Numbered from the stretch's first letter, positions 33,572-42,283 are shown. The stretch: 64,000 nt of DNA from UBA8231 sp964512165 (GCA_964512165.1 CAZEHQ010000003.1:1-64000); one strand, 5' to 3'. Notes: generated by a model from the letters alone, not told the origin. A program made the numbers and translations.

Positions 33572-34417
33572 ATGGAATCCATCCTGATGCCCATGGGCCG
33601 GTCGGCGGTGTACCTGCTCGAGGCCTTCGTCCTGCTGGTCATCGCCAAGTGGGCGTACACCAGCTTCTACCGGCGGGTCCATCTGAAGGAGGAGCTCTTC
33701 GACAAGGGCAACGCCGCCCTCGCCGTGTCGACGGCGGGCTACCTCTTCGGCATCGTCATCGCCCTGGGAGGCGTTCTTCTGGGTCCCTCCGCGGGATGGC
33801 AGGCGGATCTGACGGCGATCGGCCTGTACGGCCTCATGACCATCGCCATGATGCTGGCGGCCAGCTGGCTGTGCGAGAAGGTCCTGCTCTCCCGCTTCGA
33901 CAACACCAAGGAAGTGGTGGAGGACCAGAACCTGGGCACCGCCTTCGTCGAGGCCGGGGTCCACATCGCCAACGGCCTCATCCTGCTGGCCATTCAGCAG
34001 GGCGCCGGCCCCTGGTGGGCGGGCCTCGTGTTCTGGGCCCTGGCCCAGGCCGTGCTGCTCGTCCTCGGGCGGATCTACGAGATGGCCACGCCCCACAGCG
34101 TCCACGACGAGCTCGAGCGCGACAACGCCGCCGTGGGGCTCGCCCTCGCGGGAGCCCTGGTGGGGATGGGCAACATCATCAGCCTCGCCGTGGCCGGCGA
34201 CTTCACGGGCTGGAAGGACGGTCTGACCACCTTTGGCGCCGATGCCGCCTTCGGTCTGGTCATCCTCCTCGTCATCCGGCGGCTGAGCTGCGTCCTCCTG
34301 GCTCCCGGCGTCAGCCTGGCCGCTCAGCAGACGCAGGAGACGCCCCGCACCGGCGCCGGTCTGCTGGAGGCCTTCGGCTACGTGGGCGGCAGCATGTTGG
34401 TCGTCTGGGTGCTCTGA
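33572..34417 (+). CDS. DUF350 (YjfL-like) integral membrane protein
   Basis: A 281-residue protein with two DUF350 units, each of about four membrane helices. Unit 1 has GNAALAVSTAGYLFGIVIAL near residue 48; unit 2 has RDNAAVGLALAGALVGMGNI near 187. Both contain the family's N-x-A-x-x-[LV]-A-x-[GS]-x-x-[LV]-G pattern. The ribosome site GGGAGG precedes the ATG. DUF350 (YjfL in E. coli) is encoded with pspA paralogues, and the family is thought to sit in the inner membrane with an unknown transport or signalling role. Here it directly precedes a K+ channel. Confidence 0.86.
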   Translation: MESILMPMGRSAVYLLEAFVLLVIAKWAYTSFYRRVHLKEELFDKGNAALAVSTAGYLFGIVIALGGVLLGPSAGWQADLTAIGLYGLMTIAMMLAASWLCEKVLLSRFDNTKEVVEDQNLGTAFVEAGVHIANGLILLAIQQGAGPWWAGLVFWALAQAVLLVLGRIYEMATPHSVHDELERDNAAVGLALAGALVGMGNIISLAVAGDFTGWKDGLTTFGADAAFGLVILLVIRRLSCVLLAPGVSLAAQQTQETPRTGAGLLEAFGYVGGSMLVVWVL

Positions 34418-34456
34418 CACCCGCCCCGGAAGAGACCCGCCCGACCCGAGATCGCC

Positions 34457-35500
34457 GTGCCCATCTGGCTGCCCCTAATGCGCGTCTGGCGGCGGGTCGT
34501 CCACCGCCATTCCCTGGCGTGGATCTCCCTGCTGTCGGCGTCGCTCATCGTCGTCGGCGGGGTGCTGTTCTCGTTGATAGAGGGCCAGCCCCTCGGCGAC
34601 GGCCTGTGGTGGGCGGTGGTGACGACGACGACCGTCGGCTACGGGGACTACTCGCCGGTGACCGCCCAGGGCCGGGTGGTGGGCGCCTTTCTGATGGTGC
34701 TTGGCATCGGCGTCCTCGGCGGTTTCACGGCGGAGCTGGCCACCTTCATCATCGAGCACCGGAGCCGGAAAGACAGGGGGATCAAGCCCGTGAAGACGAG
34801 TGGACACATCCTGGTCTGCGGCTGGAACGAGACGGGCGAGGACCTGGTCCGCAACCTCCTCGCCGACAGCCAGCGAGTGGAAGTCGTGGTTCTCGCCGAG
34901 CTTCCCGGCCACCCCATGCCCGCCGAGGGCGGGGCCAACCGCGTGAACTTCGTCCGCGGGCGGGTGGACGCCGAGGCCCTCGACCGCGCTTGCGCGCGGG
35001 ACTGCTCGGGGGCGGTGATCCTGGGAGACCAGGAGATCGAGGACACCGCCGGCCGCGACGCCAAGACGCTGATCCGGGCGCTGACGATCAAGGAGTACGA
35101 GCCGGGCCTGCACGTGTGCATTCAGCTCTTCGATCCCGGCTCCACCCGGCACGCCGACATCTCCCGGGCCGACGAGGTCGTGGTCGTGGGCGCCCTCTCC
35201 AGCGGCCTGCTGAGCCGCGCGGTCCTCGACCCGGGCAGCTCGCGGGCGGTCTCGAGCCTGGTGCGCGCCGAGGAGCAGTGCGAGATCTACCTCGTCGAGG
35301 TGCCCCCCGACTGGCCGGGAAGACGCTTCGATGAGATGCTCCCGGTCGCCAAGGAGACCCACGATGTGCTGCTCGTCGGCGTCGAACCGGCGGGAGGGAG
35401 CCTGGTGGTGAATCCCCCCGGCGACTACGCCTTCTCCACCGGCGACCGGCTGGCCGTCATCTCCGAGGACCGCCCCGACATCCGGACCCTCCACGGATGA
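34457..35500 (+). CDS. Potassium channel with RCK (TrkA-N/C) domains
   Basis: A 347-residue protein from GTG 34457. Two membrane segments flank a pore loop with the selectivity filter: AVVTTTTVGYGDYSPVTAQG. Then comes a Rossmann-type TrkA-N domain (HILVCGWNETGEDLVRNLL, GRVDAEALDRACARDCSGAV, VILGDQEIEDTAGRDAKTLI) and a short TrkA-C domain (LVVNPPGDYAFSTGDRLAVI). It should be a ligand-gated K+ channel like MthK. Coupling to polyamine genes is notable because polyamines block many K+ channels (inference). The stop overlaps the SpeD start by 4 bases. Confidence 0.9.
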   Translation: MPIWLPLMRVWRRVVHRHSLAWISLLSASLIVVGGVLFSLIEGQPLGDGLWWAVVTTTTVGYGDYSPVTAQGRVVGAFLMVLGIGVLGGFTAELATFIIEHRSRKDRGIKPVKTSGHILVCGWNETGEDLVRNLLADSQRVEVVVLAELPGHPMPAEGGANRVNFVRGRVDAEALDRACARDCSGAVILGDQEIEDTAGRDAKTLIRALTIKEYEPGLHVCIQLFDPGSTRHADISRADEVVVVGALSSGLLSRAVLDPGSSRAVSSLVRAEEQCEIYLVEVPPDWPGRRFDEMLPVAKETHDVLLVGVEPAGGSLVVNPPGDYAFSTGDRLAVISEDRPDIRTLHG

Positions 35501-35892
35501 GCCCGTCTCTCCCGGCACCCGTCGACACCCGGGTGAGGTCCGCCCTGGGCCGCCATCTCCTGGTCGATCTCTACGGTTGCGCCCGGGGGCTGCTCGACGA
35601 CGTGGACCATGTCCGCCGGGGCCTGCTGGCCGCCGCCGAGGAGGCCGGCGCCACCGTCGTGGACGCCCACTTCCACAGCTTCTCGCCGTGCGGCGTCACC
35701 GGCACCGTGTCGATCCAGGAGAGCCATCTCTCCATCCACACCTGGCCCGAGCACCTCTACGCCGCCGTCGACATCTTCACCTGCGGCGACTCCATCGATC
35801 CCTGGCGCGCCTACGAGTCTCTCAAGACCGCTCTCGAGGCCGACAGGGGTTCGGCCATGGAGATCCGCCGGGGCCGGCCCGACCTCCTGTAG
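35497..35892 (+). CDS. speD: S-adenosylmethionine decarboxylase proenzyme
   Basis: A 131-residue prokaryotic-type AdoMetDC. The motif ESHLSIHTWPEHLYAAVDIF contains the Glu-Ser self-cleavage site that yields the pyruvoyl cofactor, with the catalytic His and the later FTCGDSID Cys. FHSFSPCGVTGTVSIQES and LGRHLLVDLYGCARGLL are also family marks. It makes decarboxylated AdoMet, the aminopropyl donor for the synthase at 30704. It is the last gene of the polyamine-PspA set. No ornithine or arginine decarboxylase is encoded nearby, so the acceptor amine comes from elsewhere. Confidence 0.92.
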   Translation: MSPSLPAPVDTRVRSALGRHLLVDLYGCARGLLDDVDHVRRGLLAAAEEAGATVVDAHFHSFSPCGVTGTVSIQESHLSIHTWPEHLYAAVDIFTCGDSIDPWRAYESLKTALEADRGSAMEIRRGRPDLL

Positions 35893-36047
35893 GGGGCCCG
35901 GCCACGGGCGGAGAGGCTTCGGCTGTGCTGACGGCGACGTCCAGGCCAGGAGCAAGGCCCTCCGTCGGCCCCGGCAAAGCCGAGACCCGCCGCCGCTGAC
36001 GTGCCCGGCGCCTTGTTCGAGGCGCTGAACTACCGGAACCCTTGGGA

Positions 36048-36077
36048 TTGACGCTCGACCCGAACATATTCTAGGCT
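36048..36077 (+). promoter_or_regulatory. Predicted promoter of the Phd-like antitoxin gene
   Basis: TTGACG at 36048-36053 is followed, after 18 bases, by TAGGCT at 36072-36077, a usual -10 form in GC-rich bacteria. The antitoxin ATG lies 37 bases downstream with AGGAGG in front of it. Confidence 0.45.
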
Positions 36078-36114
36078 GATAGCTGGTCAGTCAGGATGCC
36101 AGAGGAGGTCGGAC

Positions 36115-36375
36115 ATGAGCAGGAAATGGCCAGTCCAGGACGCCAAGATGCGGTTCAGCGAACTCCTGGATACAGCTCTTGCCGAAGGGCCCCAGATCGT
36201 CACCAAACGAGGCGTCGAGACCGCTGTGCTCCTTCCGATTGAGCAGTGGCGCAGGATGGAGCGCATGACCAGACCCAACCTGAAGGAACTCCTTCTTGTA
36301 TCCGGAGCGCGCACCGACAACCTCACTCCACCGCGCCAGCAGCGCCGCCGTCGGGGACCGATGGCGATGGAGTAA
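36115..36375 (+). CDS. Orphan Phd/YefM family antitoxin
   Basis: An 86-residue protein with a perfect AGGAGG site before ATG 36115. Residues 1-50 have the Phd/YefM DNA-binding fold: KWPVQDAKMRFSELLDTALA, then GPQIVTKRGVETAVLLPIEQ WRRM (read as one stretch). Phd antitoxins repress their own operon and neutralise a Doc, PIN or YoeB toxin through a C-terminal tail. Here the tail (TPPRQQRRRRG) is unusual, and no toxin frame follows in the next 140 bases. The local DNA is less GC-rich than its neighbours, which fits a transferred element. Confidence 0.8.
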   Translation: MSRKWPVQDAKMRFSELLDTALAEGPQIVTKRGVETAVLLPIEQWRRMERMTRPNLKELLLVSGARTDNLTPPRQQRRRRGPMAME

Positions 36376-36519
36376 GCTGCATGTTTGAGGCGGAGCGGCC
36401 CCTTCGGTGAATCGGTGACCGATCACCCACGGAACCGCAGACCGCGTCGTCCCAATGGTCCCGCACACTCTCGAAAGGGCGCTGCCTTCGTTGGCCCCTC
36501 GCGATGGAGAGCAACCAAG

Positions 36520-36747
36520 ATGTCCAAGCTCCTGGAAGAGGCGTTCAGGAGAGCTTCCGAACTGCCCGAAGATCGACAGGACTTCCTGGGCCGCATGTTG
36601 CTCCAGGTCGTTGGCGAAAAGGGAACCCTCTCCAAGTTGACGGATGAGCAGGTCGCTCAGGCGCGAGGGTCCCTCGCTCGGGCCGAAGCGGGGGAATTCG
36701 CCTCCGACGAAGCGGTGAAGGAACTGTGCGAGAAGCATGGGGCATGA
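36520..36747 (+). CDS. Small ParD-like antitoxin, partner of a ParE stub
   Basis: A 75-residue helical protein. I start it at ATG 36520. The sequence LLEEAFRRASELPEDRQDFL followed by GRMLLQVVGEKGTLSKLTDE is typical of small antitoxins encoded ahead of RelE/ParE toxins. The stop overlaps an ATG (ATGA at 36744-36747) that starts the toxin stub described next. No ribosome site is obvious. Role as an antitoxin is inference from sequence type and gene order. Confidence 0.6.
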   Translation: MSKLLEEAFRRASELPEDRQDFLGRMLLQVVGEKGTLSKLTDEQVAQARGSLARAEAGEFASDEAVKELCEKHGA

Positions 36748-36800
36748 GGATCCGGTAATACCTCGACCGTGCCCTCGTCGTGCCGGCCATGGGAGTACCA
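36744..36800 (+). pseudogene. ParE-type toxin remnant, stopped at codon 5
   Basis: ATG 36744 overlaps the antitoxin stop as in normal parDE pairs. It reads M-R-I-R and then a TAA at 36756-36758. The same frame continues YLDRALVVPA, so the joined reading MRIR...YLDRAL matches the usual beginning of ParE toxins. After about 15 codons similarity is lost. The toxin is therefore destroyed while the antitoxin remains. The bases from 36800 to 36947 hold only a short unassignable open frame. Confidence 0.55.
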
Positions 36801-36947
36801 GGCGCGGCCTTCTTCGAGTCGCCCGGGTGACCGAGTCCCTGTGCCGGCTGCCGGCCCGGGTGCGCCGCGGCTTGGCAAGCGCGACCCGACACTTCCGTGG
36901 CCTGATCGAGCGGGGCCTGCTGCGAGCCCTGCCGCAGGAGTGATCGC

Positions 36948-38672
36948 GTGCACCACCCTCCCTCCTGCCTCTCCGCCGCCCTCCTCCTCACCCTCACCGC
37001 CCCCTCCGCCGACGGCCAGGTCACCTTCGTCGACGTGACGGACCCGGCCGGCATCACCTTCCACTACACCCACGGCGGCACCGGCCGCAAGCACTTCATC
37101 GAGACCATGGGGCCGGGGTGCGCCTTCCTCGACTACGACGGCGACGGCGGCCTCGATATCTACGCCGTCAACGGCCACGCCCTGGGAGGCTCCGAGTCCG
37201 CCGAGACCAACGAGCTCTACCGCAACTTGGGGGACGGCAGCTTCCGCGAGGTCGGCGGCGAGGCCGGCGCCGACGACCGCGGCTACGGGGTGGGCGTCAC
37301 CGCCGCCGACTACGACAACGACGGCGACGCCGATCTCTACCTCACCAACTACGGGCGCAACGTGCTGCTGCGGGGGCGGGGGGACGGGACCTTCGCCGAC
37401 CACACCACTCAAGCCGCGGTGGGGGACTCCTCGTGGGGCACGGGGTGCGCCTTCCTCGACTACGACAACGACGGCCTCCTCGACCTCTACGTGGCCAACT
37501 ACGTGGAGTACTCCCTCGACGCCGGGGGCCGGGATCTGACGCCCTACTTCCTCGCCGCCCCGGGCCAGGAGCCGGCGGCGGACCTGCGCGCCTATCCCAG
37601 CCCGGAGAATTTCCCCGGCTCCCCCGATGTCCTCTACCGCAACGGCGGCGACGGCACTTTCACCGACGTCACCGCCGCGGCCGGGGTCCACGATCCCGCG
37701 GGCAAGGGGATGGGCATCGCCGCCTCCGACTACGATGACGACGGCGACATGGACGTCTTCGTGGCCAACGACCAGACCGCCAACTTCCTCTACCGGAACA
37801 ACGGCGACGGCACCTTCACCGACGTGGCCCTGCTGGCGGGGGTGGGGTACAGCGGCGACGGCCGGCCGGAGGCGAGCATGGGCGCCGACTTCGGGGACTA
37901 CGACAACGACGGCCTCCTCGATCTCGTGGTCCCCAACTTCCACCGCGAGCCCACCAGTCTCTACCGCAACGAGGGGGACGGGCTGTTCGCCTGGGAGTCG
38001 ATGCGGTCGGGCCTCGGCCGGCCGTCTCTCGCCTACGTCGGCTGGGGGACCGCCTTCCTCGACTACGACAACGACGGCTTCCTCGACGTCTTCGTCGCCA
38101 ACGGCCACACTCTGGACAACATCGAGCTCTTCGACGCCTCCTCCTCGTACCCGCAGCCCGACCAGCTCTTCCGCAACACCGGGGCCGGCCGCTTCGAGGA
38201 CGTCTCCGGCGCCGCGGGGGAGGCCCTGACCGCGCCCCGGGTGAGCCGGGGAGCGGCCTTCGGCGATTATGACGACGACGGCGATACGGATATCTTCGTG
38301 GTCCATTCCACGGGCCGCGCCGTCCTGCTGCGCAACGAGGGAGGCGACAAGGGGCACTGGCTGCAGGTGAAGACCGTGGGCGTGAAGGCGAACCGCGACG
38401 GCGTGGGGGCGCGGATCGAGGTCGTGTCCGGGGACCTGCGGCAGGTCCGGGAGATCCGCACCGGCTCCGGCCTCTACAGCCAGAACGACCCGCGCGCCTG
38501 CTTCGGCCTGGGGCAGAGGGAACGGGTGGACCTGCTGCGGGTGCGGTGGCCGGGTGGCGGCGTCGACCGCATCGAGGGCCTGCCCGTCAACCGGCTGGTG
38601 GTGGTGGCGGAAGGCATCGGGTTGATCGAGGGAGAGGAAGATCTGCCGCCGGCGGGCGGGAGTGCCGAGTGA
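36948..38672 (+). CDS. CRTAC1 family secreted protein (FG-GAP/VCBS repeats plus ASPIC/UnbV)
   Basis: A 574-residue exported protein; GTG 36948 has CAGGAG about 8 bases upstream. Signal peptide: SAALLLTLTAPSADG. The body has at least seven calcium-binding FG-GAP/VCBS repeats with the DYDxDGxxDxY pattern: GCAFLDYDGDGGLDIYAVNG, GVTAADYDNDGDADLYLTNY, GIAASDYDDDGDMDVFVAND, GADFGDYDNDGLLDLVVPNF, GTAFLDYDNDGFLDVFVANG. The last ~120 residues are an ASPIC/UnbV domain (GVGARIEVVSGDLRQVREIR, then GLGQRERVDLLRVRWPGG). Such proteins are surface or secreted adhesins. It is transcribed with the sugar cluster that follows; the next gene starts 37 bases later. Confidence 0.88.
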   Translation: MHHPPSCLSAALLLTLTAPSADGQVTFVDVTDPAGITFHYTHGGTGRKHFIETMGPGCAFLDYDGDGGLDIYAVNGHALGGSESAETNELYRNLGDGSFREVGGEAGADDRGYGVGVTAADYDNDGDADLYLTNYGRNVLLRGRGDGTFADHTTQAAVGDSSWGTGCAFLDYDNDGLLDLYVANYVEYSLDAGGRDLTPYFLAAPGQEPAADLRAYPSPENFPGSPDVLYRNGGDGTFTDVTAAAGVHDPAGKGMGIAASDYDDDGDMDVFVANDQTANFLYRNNGDGTFTDVALLAGVGYSGDGRPEASMGADFGDYDNDGLLDLVVPNFHREPTSLYRNEGDGLFAWESMRSGLGRPSLAYVGWGTAFLDYDNDGFLDVFVANGHTLDNIELFDASSSYPQPDQLFRNTGAGRFEDVSGAAGEALTAPRVSRGAAFGDYDDDGDTDIFVVHSTGRAVLLRNEGGDKGHWLQVKTVGVKANRDGVGARIEVVSGDLRQVREIRTGSGLYSQNDPRACFGLGQRERVDLLRVRWPGGGVDRIEGLPVNRLVVVAEGIGLIEGEEDLPPAGGSAE

Positions 38673-38709
38673 AGGCAGCGATCACAGTGCGACAAGGAGT
38701 CCATCGAAC

Positions 38710-39987
38710 ATGAACAGAGGCGGGGTGCTGGTCGGGTTGGTTTTCCTGTGGGCGGGTGGGGCCGCCGGCGAGGTGACGCTGTCCCTCGGAGAGCGGGACG
38801 GCCAGCCGGTCTACGTCTTCGAGAACGAGTACCTGCGCAGCGAGATCGCCCACACGCGCGGCCGCTCTCCCCTGAGCTACTTCGACAAGATCTCGGGGGT
38901 GGAGCAGCTGCGGCAGCTCGAGCCCCTCGACCGCAACCACGGCCGCCACTACTCCCACGGCGGCGTCGCCGAGTGCGTCCCCTGGACGGGGGGCGACCCG
39001 TACATGGGGTACCTGTGGACCCAGCCGTGGGAGATGACGGCGCGCACCCACGACCGCCGCGCCGTGCTGGTGGGGGAGGTGACCTTCCCCTACGCCGACC
39101 CGGTCACCGGCCGCCTGTGCGAGCTGAGGTTCGAGAAGCGCATGACCGCGTACGAGGGCTCCACGCGCCTGAAGATGGACTACCGCATCACCAACGTGGG
39201 CGAGCGCCGGGCCCGCTTCCAGCACTGCGTCCACGGCAGTCCCTGCGTCGGCGGCGAGTGCGACGAGGGCGACTACTTCTACGCCCCGGGGAGCCGCTGC
39301 TGGGTCGTCTGGAGCGGCCTCCTGCCCCAGTACGAGATCCCCGACGAGTCCTGGCACGGCTGGCCGATCCCCGAGGCCGTCGACTTCCGCCCGGGAGGCG
39401 AAGGCGGCCTGCAGCTCTTCGTGCCGGCCGCGTGGGGCGTCGTGGGCGACGACAAGACCCGCGAGGTGATGGCCATGGTCAGCTCCCCCGTGATCGCCGG
39501 CGGCGAGGAGATCCCCGTGTACATGGGCTACACCCGGGGCAAGGATTCCTACTACCTGGAGCCCTCCATCACCAAGCACATCTCCAACCAGGCCGAGCGC
39601 TGGGAGCGGGAGGGCTACTCCGTCGACCTGGAGCGGGGCGAGGCCTGCGTCTACACGGTGGACATGGCCATGTTCCACGGCATCACCCAGGAGCAGGTGC
39701 GGTCCGTGCACACCCTCACCGGGGACTACGTGCTTCTGGAGGAACCGCGCCTGGCGGGGGGGGAGGGCGCCGCGTCCGTGGAGATCGCCCTCGGTGTCTC
39801 CGGCGACGCGCGGGTCGTCCTGCGGCCGGCGGCGGGCGGGGAGGCCATGTTCGAGCGCGAGGTCGCCCCGGGCGAGGTGGCCCGCATCTCAAAGAAGGTC
39901 TCGCTGCCGGAAGGCGCGGGAGAGCTGGTCCTGCTGCTTGAGAACGCCGCCGGCGAGCAGGTCCTGGCCCGGGGAGGCGGGGAGTGA
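38710..39987 (+). CDS. Exported mutarotase-fold-like protein
   Basis: A 425-residue protein from ATG 38710, preceded by AAGGAG. Signal peptide: MNRGGVLVGLVFLWAGGAAG. The mature part is beta-rich with VYVFENEYLRSEIAHTRGRS, FDKISGVEQLRQLEP, HYSHGGVAECVPWTGGDPYM, KMDYRITNVGERRARFQHCV, as in aldose 1-epimerase-like or heparinase-like sandwiches, and the C-terminal ~90 residues form a second sandwich (ARISKKVSLPEGAGELVLLL). I cannot assign an activity. The stop overlaps the next start (GTGA), so it is coupled to the dehydrogenase gene of a sugar-acid cluster; a periplasmic sugar-binding or hydrolytic role is likely. Confidence 0.65.
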   Translation: MNRGGVLVGLVFLWAGGAAGEVTLSLGERDGQPVYVFENEYLRSEIAHTRGRSPLSYFDKISGVEQLRQLEPLDRNHGRHYSHGGVAECVPWTGGDPYMGYLWTQPWEMTARTHDRRAVLVGEVTFPYADPVTGRLCELRFEKRMTAYEGSTRLKMDYRITNVGERRARFQHCVHGSPCVGGECDEGDYFYAPGSRCWVVWSGLLPQYEIPDESWHGWPIPEAVDFRPGGEGGLQLFVPAAWGVVGDDKTREVMAMVSSPVIAGGEEIPVYMGYTRGKDSYYLEPSITKHISNQAERWEREGYSVDLERGEACVYTVDMAMFHGITQEQVRSVHTLTGDYVLLEEPRLAGGEGAASVEIALGVSGDARVVLRPAAGGEAMFEREVAPGEVARISKKVSLPEGAGELVLLLENAAGEQVLARGGGE

Positions 39988-40997
39988 GCGCTCCGAAGCT
40001 GAGATCGCGGAACTACCCCCCCGAGCACGGGATCCTGGTCCCCGTGGAGCACCAGCGCCGCGTGATCCGGGACCTCCTCGCCACCACGGCGATGCGGCCC
40101 TCGGACGCCGACTACCTCACCGAGCGCCTCGTGACCAACGACGCCCGCTCCCTCTACAGCCACGGCAGCCGGCAGCTGCGCCACTACCTGGAGAACCTCG
40201 ACAACGGCAACGTCAACCCCGAGCCCGATGTCCGGGTGATTGCCAGCGACGGCGCCGCCGCCGTGGTCGACGGCGACGGCGGCCTGGGGTACCTGGCCTG
40301 CCGCGTGGGCATGGAGCAGGTCCTGGAGCGCACCCGGTCCCTGGGCGTGGGCGCCTGCTCCACGGGCAACCACTTCCACATCGGCTCGGCCGGGATCTGG
40401 TCGCGCATGGCCGTCGAGCAGGGCTACGTAGGCATGGCCATGTCCGCCCACCGCAACCGCCTCGACCCGGAGAGCTCGGTGGTGGGAGTGATGAGCTCCT
40501 CGCCCCTGAGCATCGGCTTCCCCTCGGGGGAGCAGCCGCCCTTCATCCTCGACATGGGGGGCGTCATCCTCCCGGGCCGGCAGGACCTGATGGAGGAGAT
40601 CCCCCACAGCTTCTTCAAGGCCATGGGGGTCTCCACGGCGATCCAGGTCTTCGCCGGCATCCTCGCCGGGATCTACCGGACGAGCGTGGCTCCCCCCGAG
40701 TCGAGGTGGACGGCGAACCAGGGCGCCTTCCTGTGCGCCTGGGACGTGCGGCGCTTCATGGACCTCGACGAGTTCACGGCGGAGATGGACCGCTTCATCG
40801 GCGAGGCGAGGGCCATGCAGCCACTGCCCGGCCTGGAGCGCGCCGAGCTGCCGGGGGGCATGGAGTGGCAGTGGGAGAAGGACAACCGCGAGCGGGGCAT
40901 CCCCCTCGGGGACGCGCACCGCCAGGAGCTGGAGGAGCTGGCCGCCGAGGCCGGCGTCGACTGCGGCTACGCCCAATACGAGGAGACGAGATTCTGA
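39984..40997 (+). CDS. Malate/L-lactate dehydrogenase-like (Ldh_2 family) oxidoreductase
   Basis: A 337-residue cytoplasmic protein from GTG 39984. The Ldh_2 family signs are HQRRVIRDLLATTAMRPSDA, RLVTNDARSLYSHGSRQLRH, GLGYLACRVGMEQVLE, GACSTGNHFHIGSAGIWSRM (the catalytic His region), MSSSPLSIGFPSGEQPPFIL. The family reduces or oxidises 2-oxo/2-hydroxy acids (malate, ureidoglycolate, 2,3-diketogulonate, dehydroproline). With mannonate dehydratase nearby, a sugar-acid substrate is likely. The next gene overlaps by one base (TGATG). Confidence 0.85.
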   Translation: MSAPKLRSRNYPPEHGILVPVEHQRRVIRDLLATTAMRPSDADYLTERLVTNDARSLYSHGSRQLRHYLENLDNGNVNPEPDVRVIASDGAAAVVDGDGGLGYLACRVGMEQVLERTRSLGVGACSTGNHFHIGSAGIWSRMAVEQGYVGMAMSAHRNRLDPESSVVGVMSSSPLSIGFPSGEQPPFILDMGGVILPGRQDLMEEIPHSFFKAMGVSTAIQVFAGILAGIYRTSVAPPESRWTANQGAFLCAWDVRRFMDLDEFTAEMDRFIGEARAMQPLPGLERAELPGGMEWQWEKDNRERGIPLGDAHRQELEELAAEAGVDCGYAQYEETRF

Positions 40998-42283
40998 TGA
41001 CGGACAATTGGCGCACCGGGATCTACCTGACCCCAAGTGTCATCACCGGGCACCCCGACTACGTGAAGCGGCTGCGGGACGAGATCGGCCTCGACACGGT
41101 GATCATCCCCTTCACCGGCCAGCTGCCGCCGGAGGTGGAGGCCCTCAGCCCCTACTCCAGCCGCACCCCGGACGACGCCGAGCTGGACGGCCTGGTGCTG
41201 CGCCACTTCGACGGCCGCCCCGTCGACCCGCGCGAGTACCCCCAGGCCGCCGGCTACGGCCCCGCCGTCCACGCCCCGGGCGACGACGCCGCCTTCCGGG
41301 CCGTGGTGGACCAGCTCAAGGGGGACGGTCTCGAGGTCTGGACCTACGGCGGCGCCTGGACCATCCGGCGCCTCATGTACTGCCCCTCCCAGGAGGCGAC
41401 GCGGCGCTGGTTCGAGGCCGTGTACGTGCACTGGGCCACGCAGTACGGCCTCGACGCCCTCGACAACACCCACTCGCGGTACCCCATGGGCAGCTTCCCC
41501 CTCGGCCTCTTCGGCTGCACCTGCGCCTCGTGCGCCGCCGCCGCCGCCGAGCTGGGCTACGACATGGACCGCATGGTGGCGGACCTCAAGAGCGCCCGCC
41601 AGGGGCTCAACCAGCTCGACGGCGCCCGCCTCGGCGAGGTGACCCGCCTCGGCTTCGGGTTCTTCGACGTGGTCCACGCCCTGGGGCTGAAGTCGGGCGT
41701 CCTCGACTGGGTCCGGTTCCGCTGCGACCTGCTCACCCGCAACCTCGCCCGCTTCCGCTCGGTGGTGAAGGCAGCGGCGCCGCAGGTCGCCTTCGGCACC
41801 GACACCTATCCCAGCTCCATGGCGCTCACCGCCGGCCACGACCACCGCCGCTGGGGGGAGATGGCCGACTTCGCCAGCCCCCTCGTCTCCCACATCTCGG
41901 CCTTCGTCTGCAACACCTTCATCGAGTGGGCCCGCTTCCTCCAGGAGGAGGTTCCGGGCCTTACGGAGGAGGACGCCCTGCAGGTCGTGTACCGCTTCAA
42001 CGGCTACGACGGCATGGGCCTGCCCGAGACGATCGAGGCCTACCGCCACGAGGAGGCCGCCACCCTCGCCTACCGCATCCCCACGGCCGACCTCGTGCTG
42101 CGGGACCTGACCAAGGCGAAGCTCTACCTGCCGACGGACATGCCCTCCTATCCGATCATCCACGGCGAGGGCTGGCCCCGGGAGACGATCGACCGCATCG
42201 TCGACGAGGCCCGCCGCCTCGGCCACAACGGCATCATGTGGCAGGGCACGGAGGAGTTGATGGAGTACGACTTCAACGGCTGA
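40997..42283 (+). CDS. TIM-barrel-like protein of unknown activity
   Basis: A 428-residue protein from ATG 40997. It looks like a (beta/alpha)8 barrel: KRLRDEIGLDTVIIPFTGQL, DGLEVWTYGGAWTIRRLMYC, YGLDALDNTHSRYPMGSFPL, FGCTCASCAAAAAELGYDMD, AAPQVAFGTDTYPSSMALTA, VSHISAFVCNTFIEWARFLQ. The CTCASC motif could bind metal or form a disulfide. The shape and the neighbours (Ldh_2, mannonate dehydratase) suggest a glycoside hydrolase-like or sugar isomerase-like enzyme, but I do not recognise the family. Seventeen bases and an AGGAGGAGG site separate it from the next gene. Confidence 0.62.
   Translation: MTDNWRTGIYLTPSVITGHPDYVKRLRDEIGLDTVIIPFTGQLPPEVEALSPYSSRTPDDAELDGLVLRHFDGRPVDPREYPQAAGYGPAVHAPGDDAAFRAVVDQLKGDGLEVWTYGGAWTIRRLMYCPSQEATRRWFEAVYVHWATQYGLDALDNTHSRYPMGSFPLGLFGCTCASCAAAAAELGYDMDRMVADLKSARQGLNQLDGARLGEVTRLGFGFFDVVHALGLKSGVLDWVRFRCDLLTRNLARFRSVVKAAAPQVAFGTDTYPSSMALTAGHDHRRWGEMADFASPLVSHISAFVCNTFIEWARFLQEEVPGLTEEDALQVVYRFNGYDGMGLPETIEAYRHEEAATLAYRIPTADLVLRDLTKAKLYLPTDMPSYPIIHGEGWPRETIDRIVDEARRLGHNGIMWQGTEELMEYDFNG

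Noticed and set aside
35893..36051. Open frame ending LFEALNYRNPWD after speD
   Set aside because: It ends in a protein-like stretch, but has no ribosome site, no start, and a stop shortly upstream. Too little to call a gene remnant.
36737..36943. 68-codon open frame between the ParE stub and the CRTAC1 gene
   Set aside because: Arg-rich, no ribosome site, no recognisable fold, and it overlaps the toxin stub. Probably chance.
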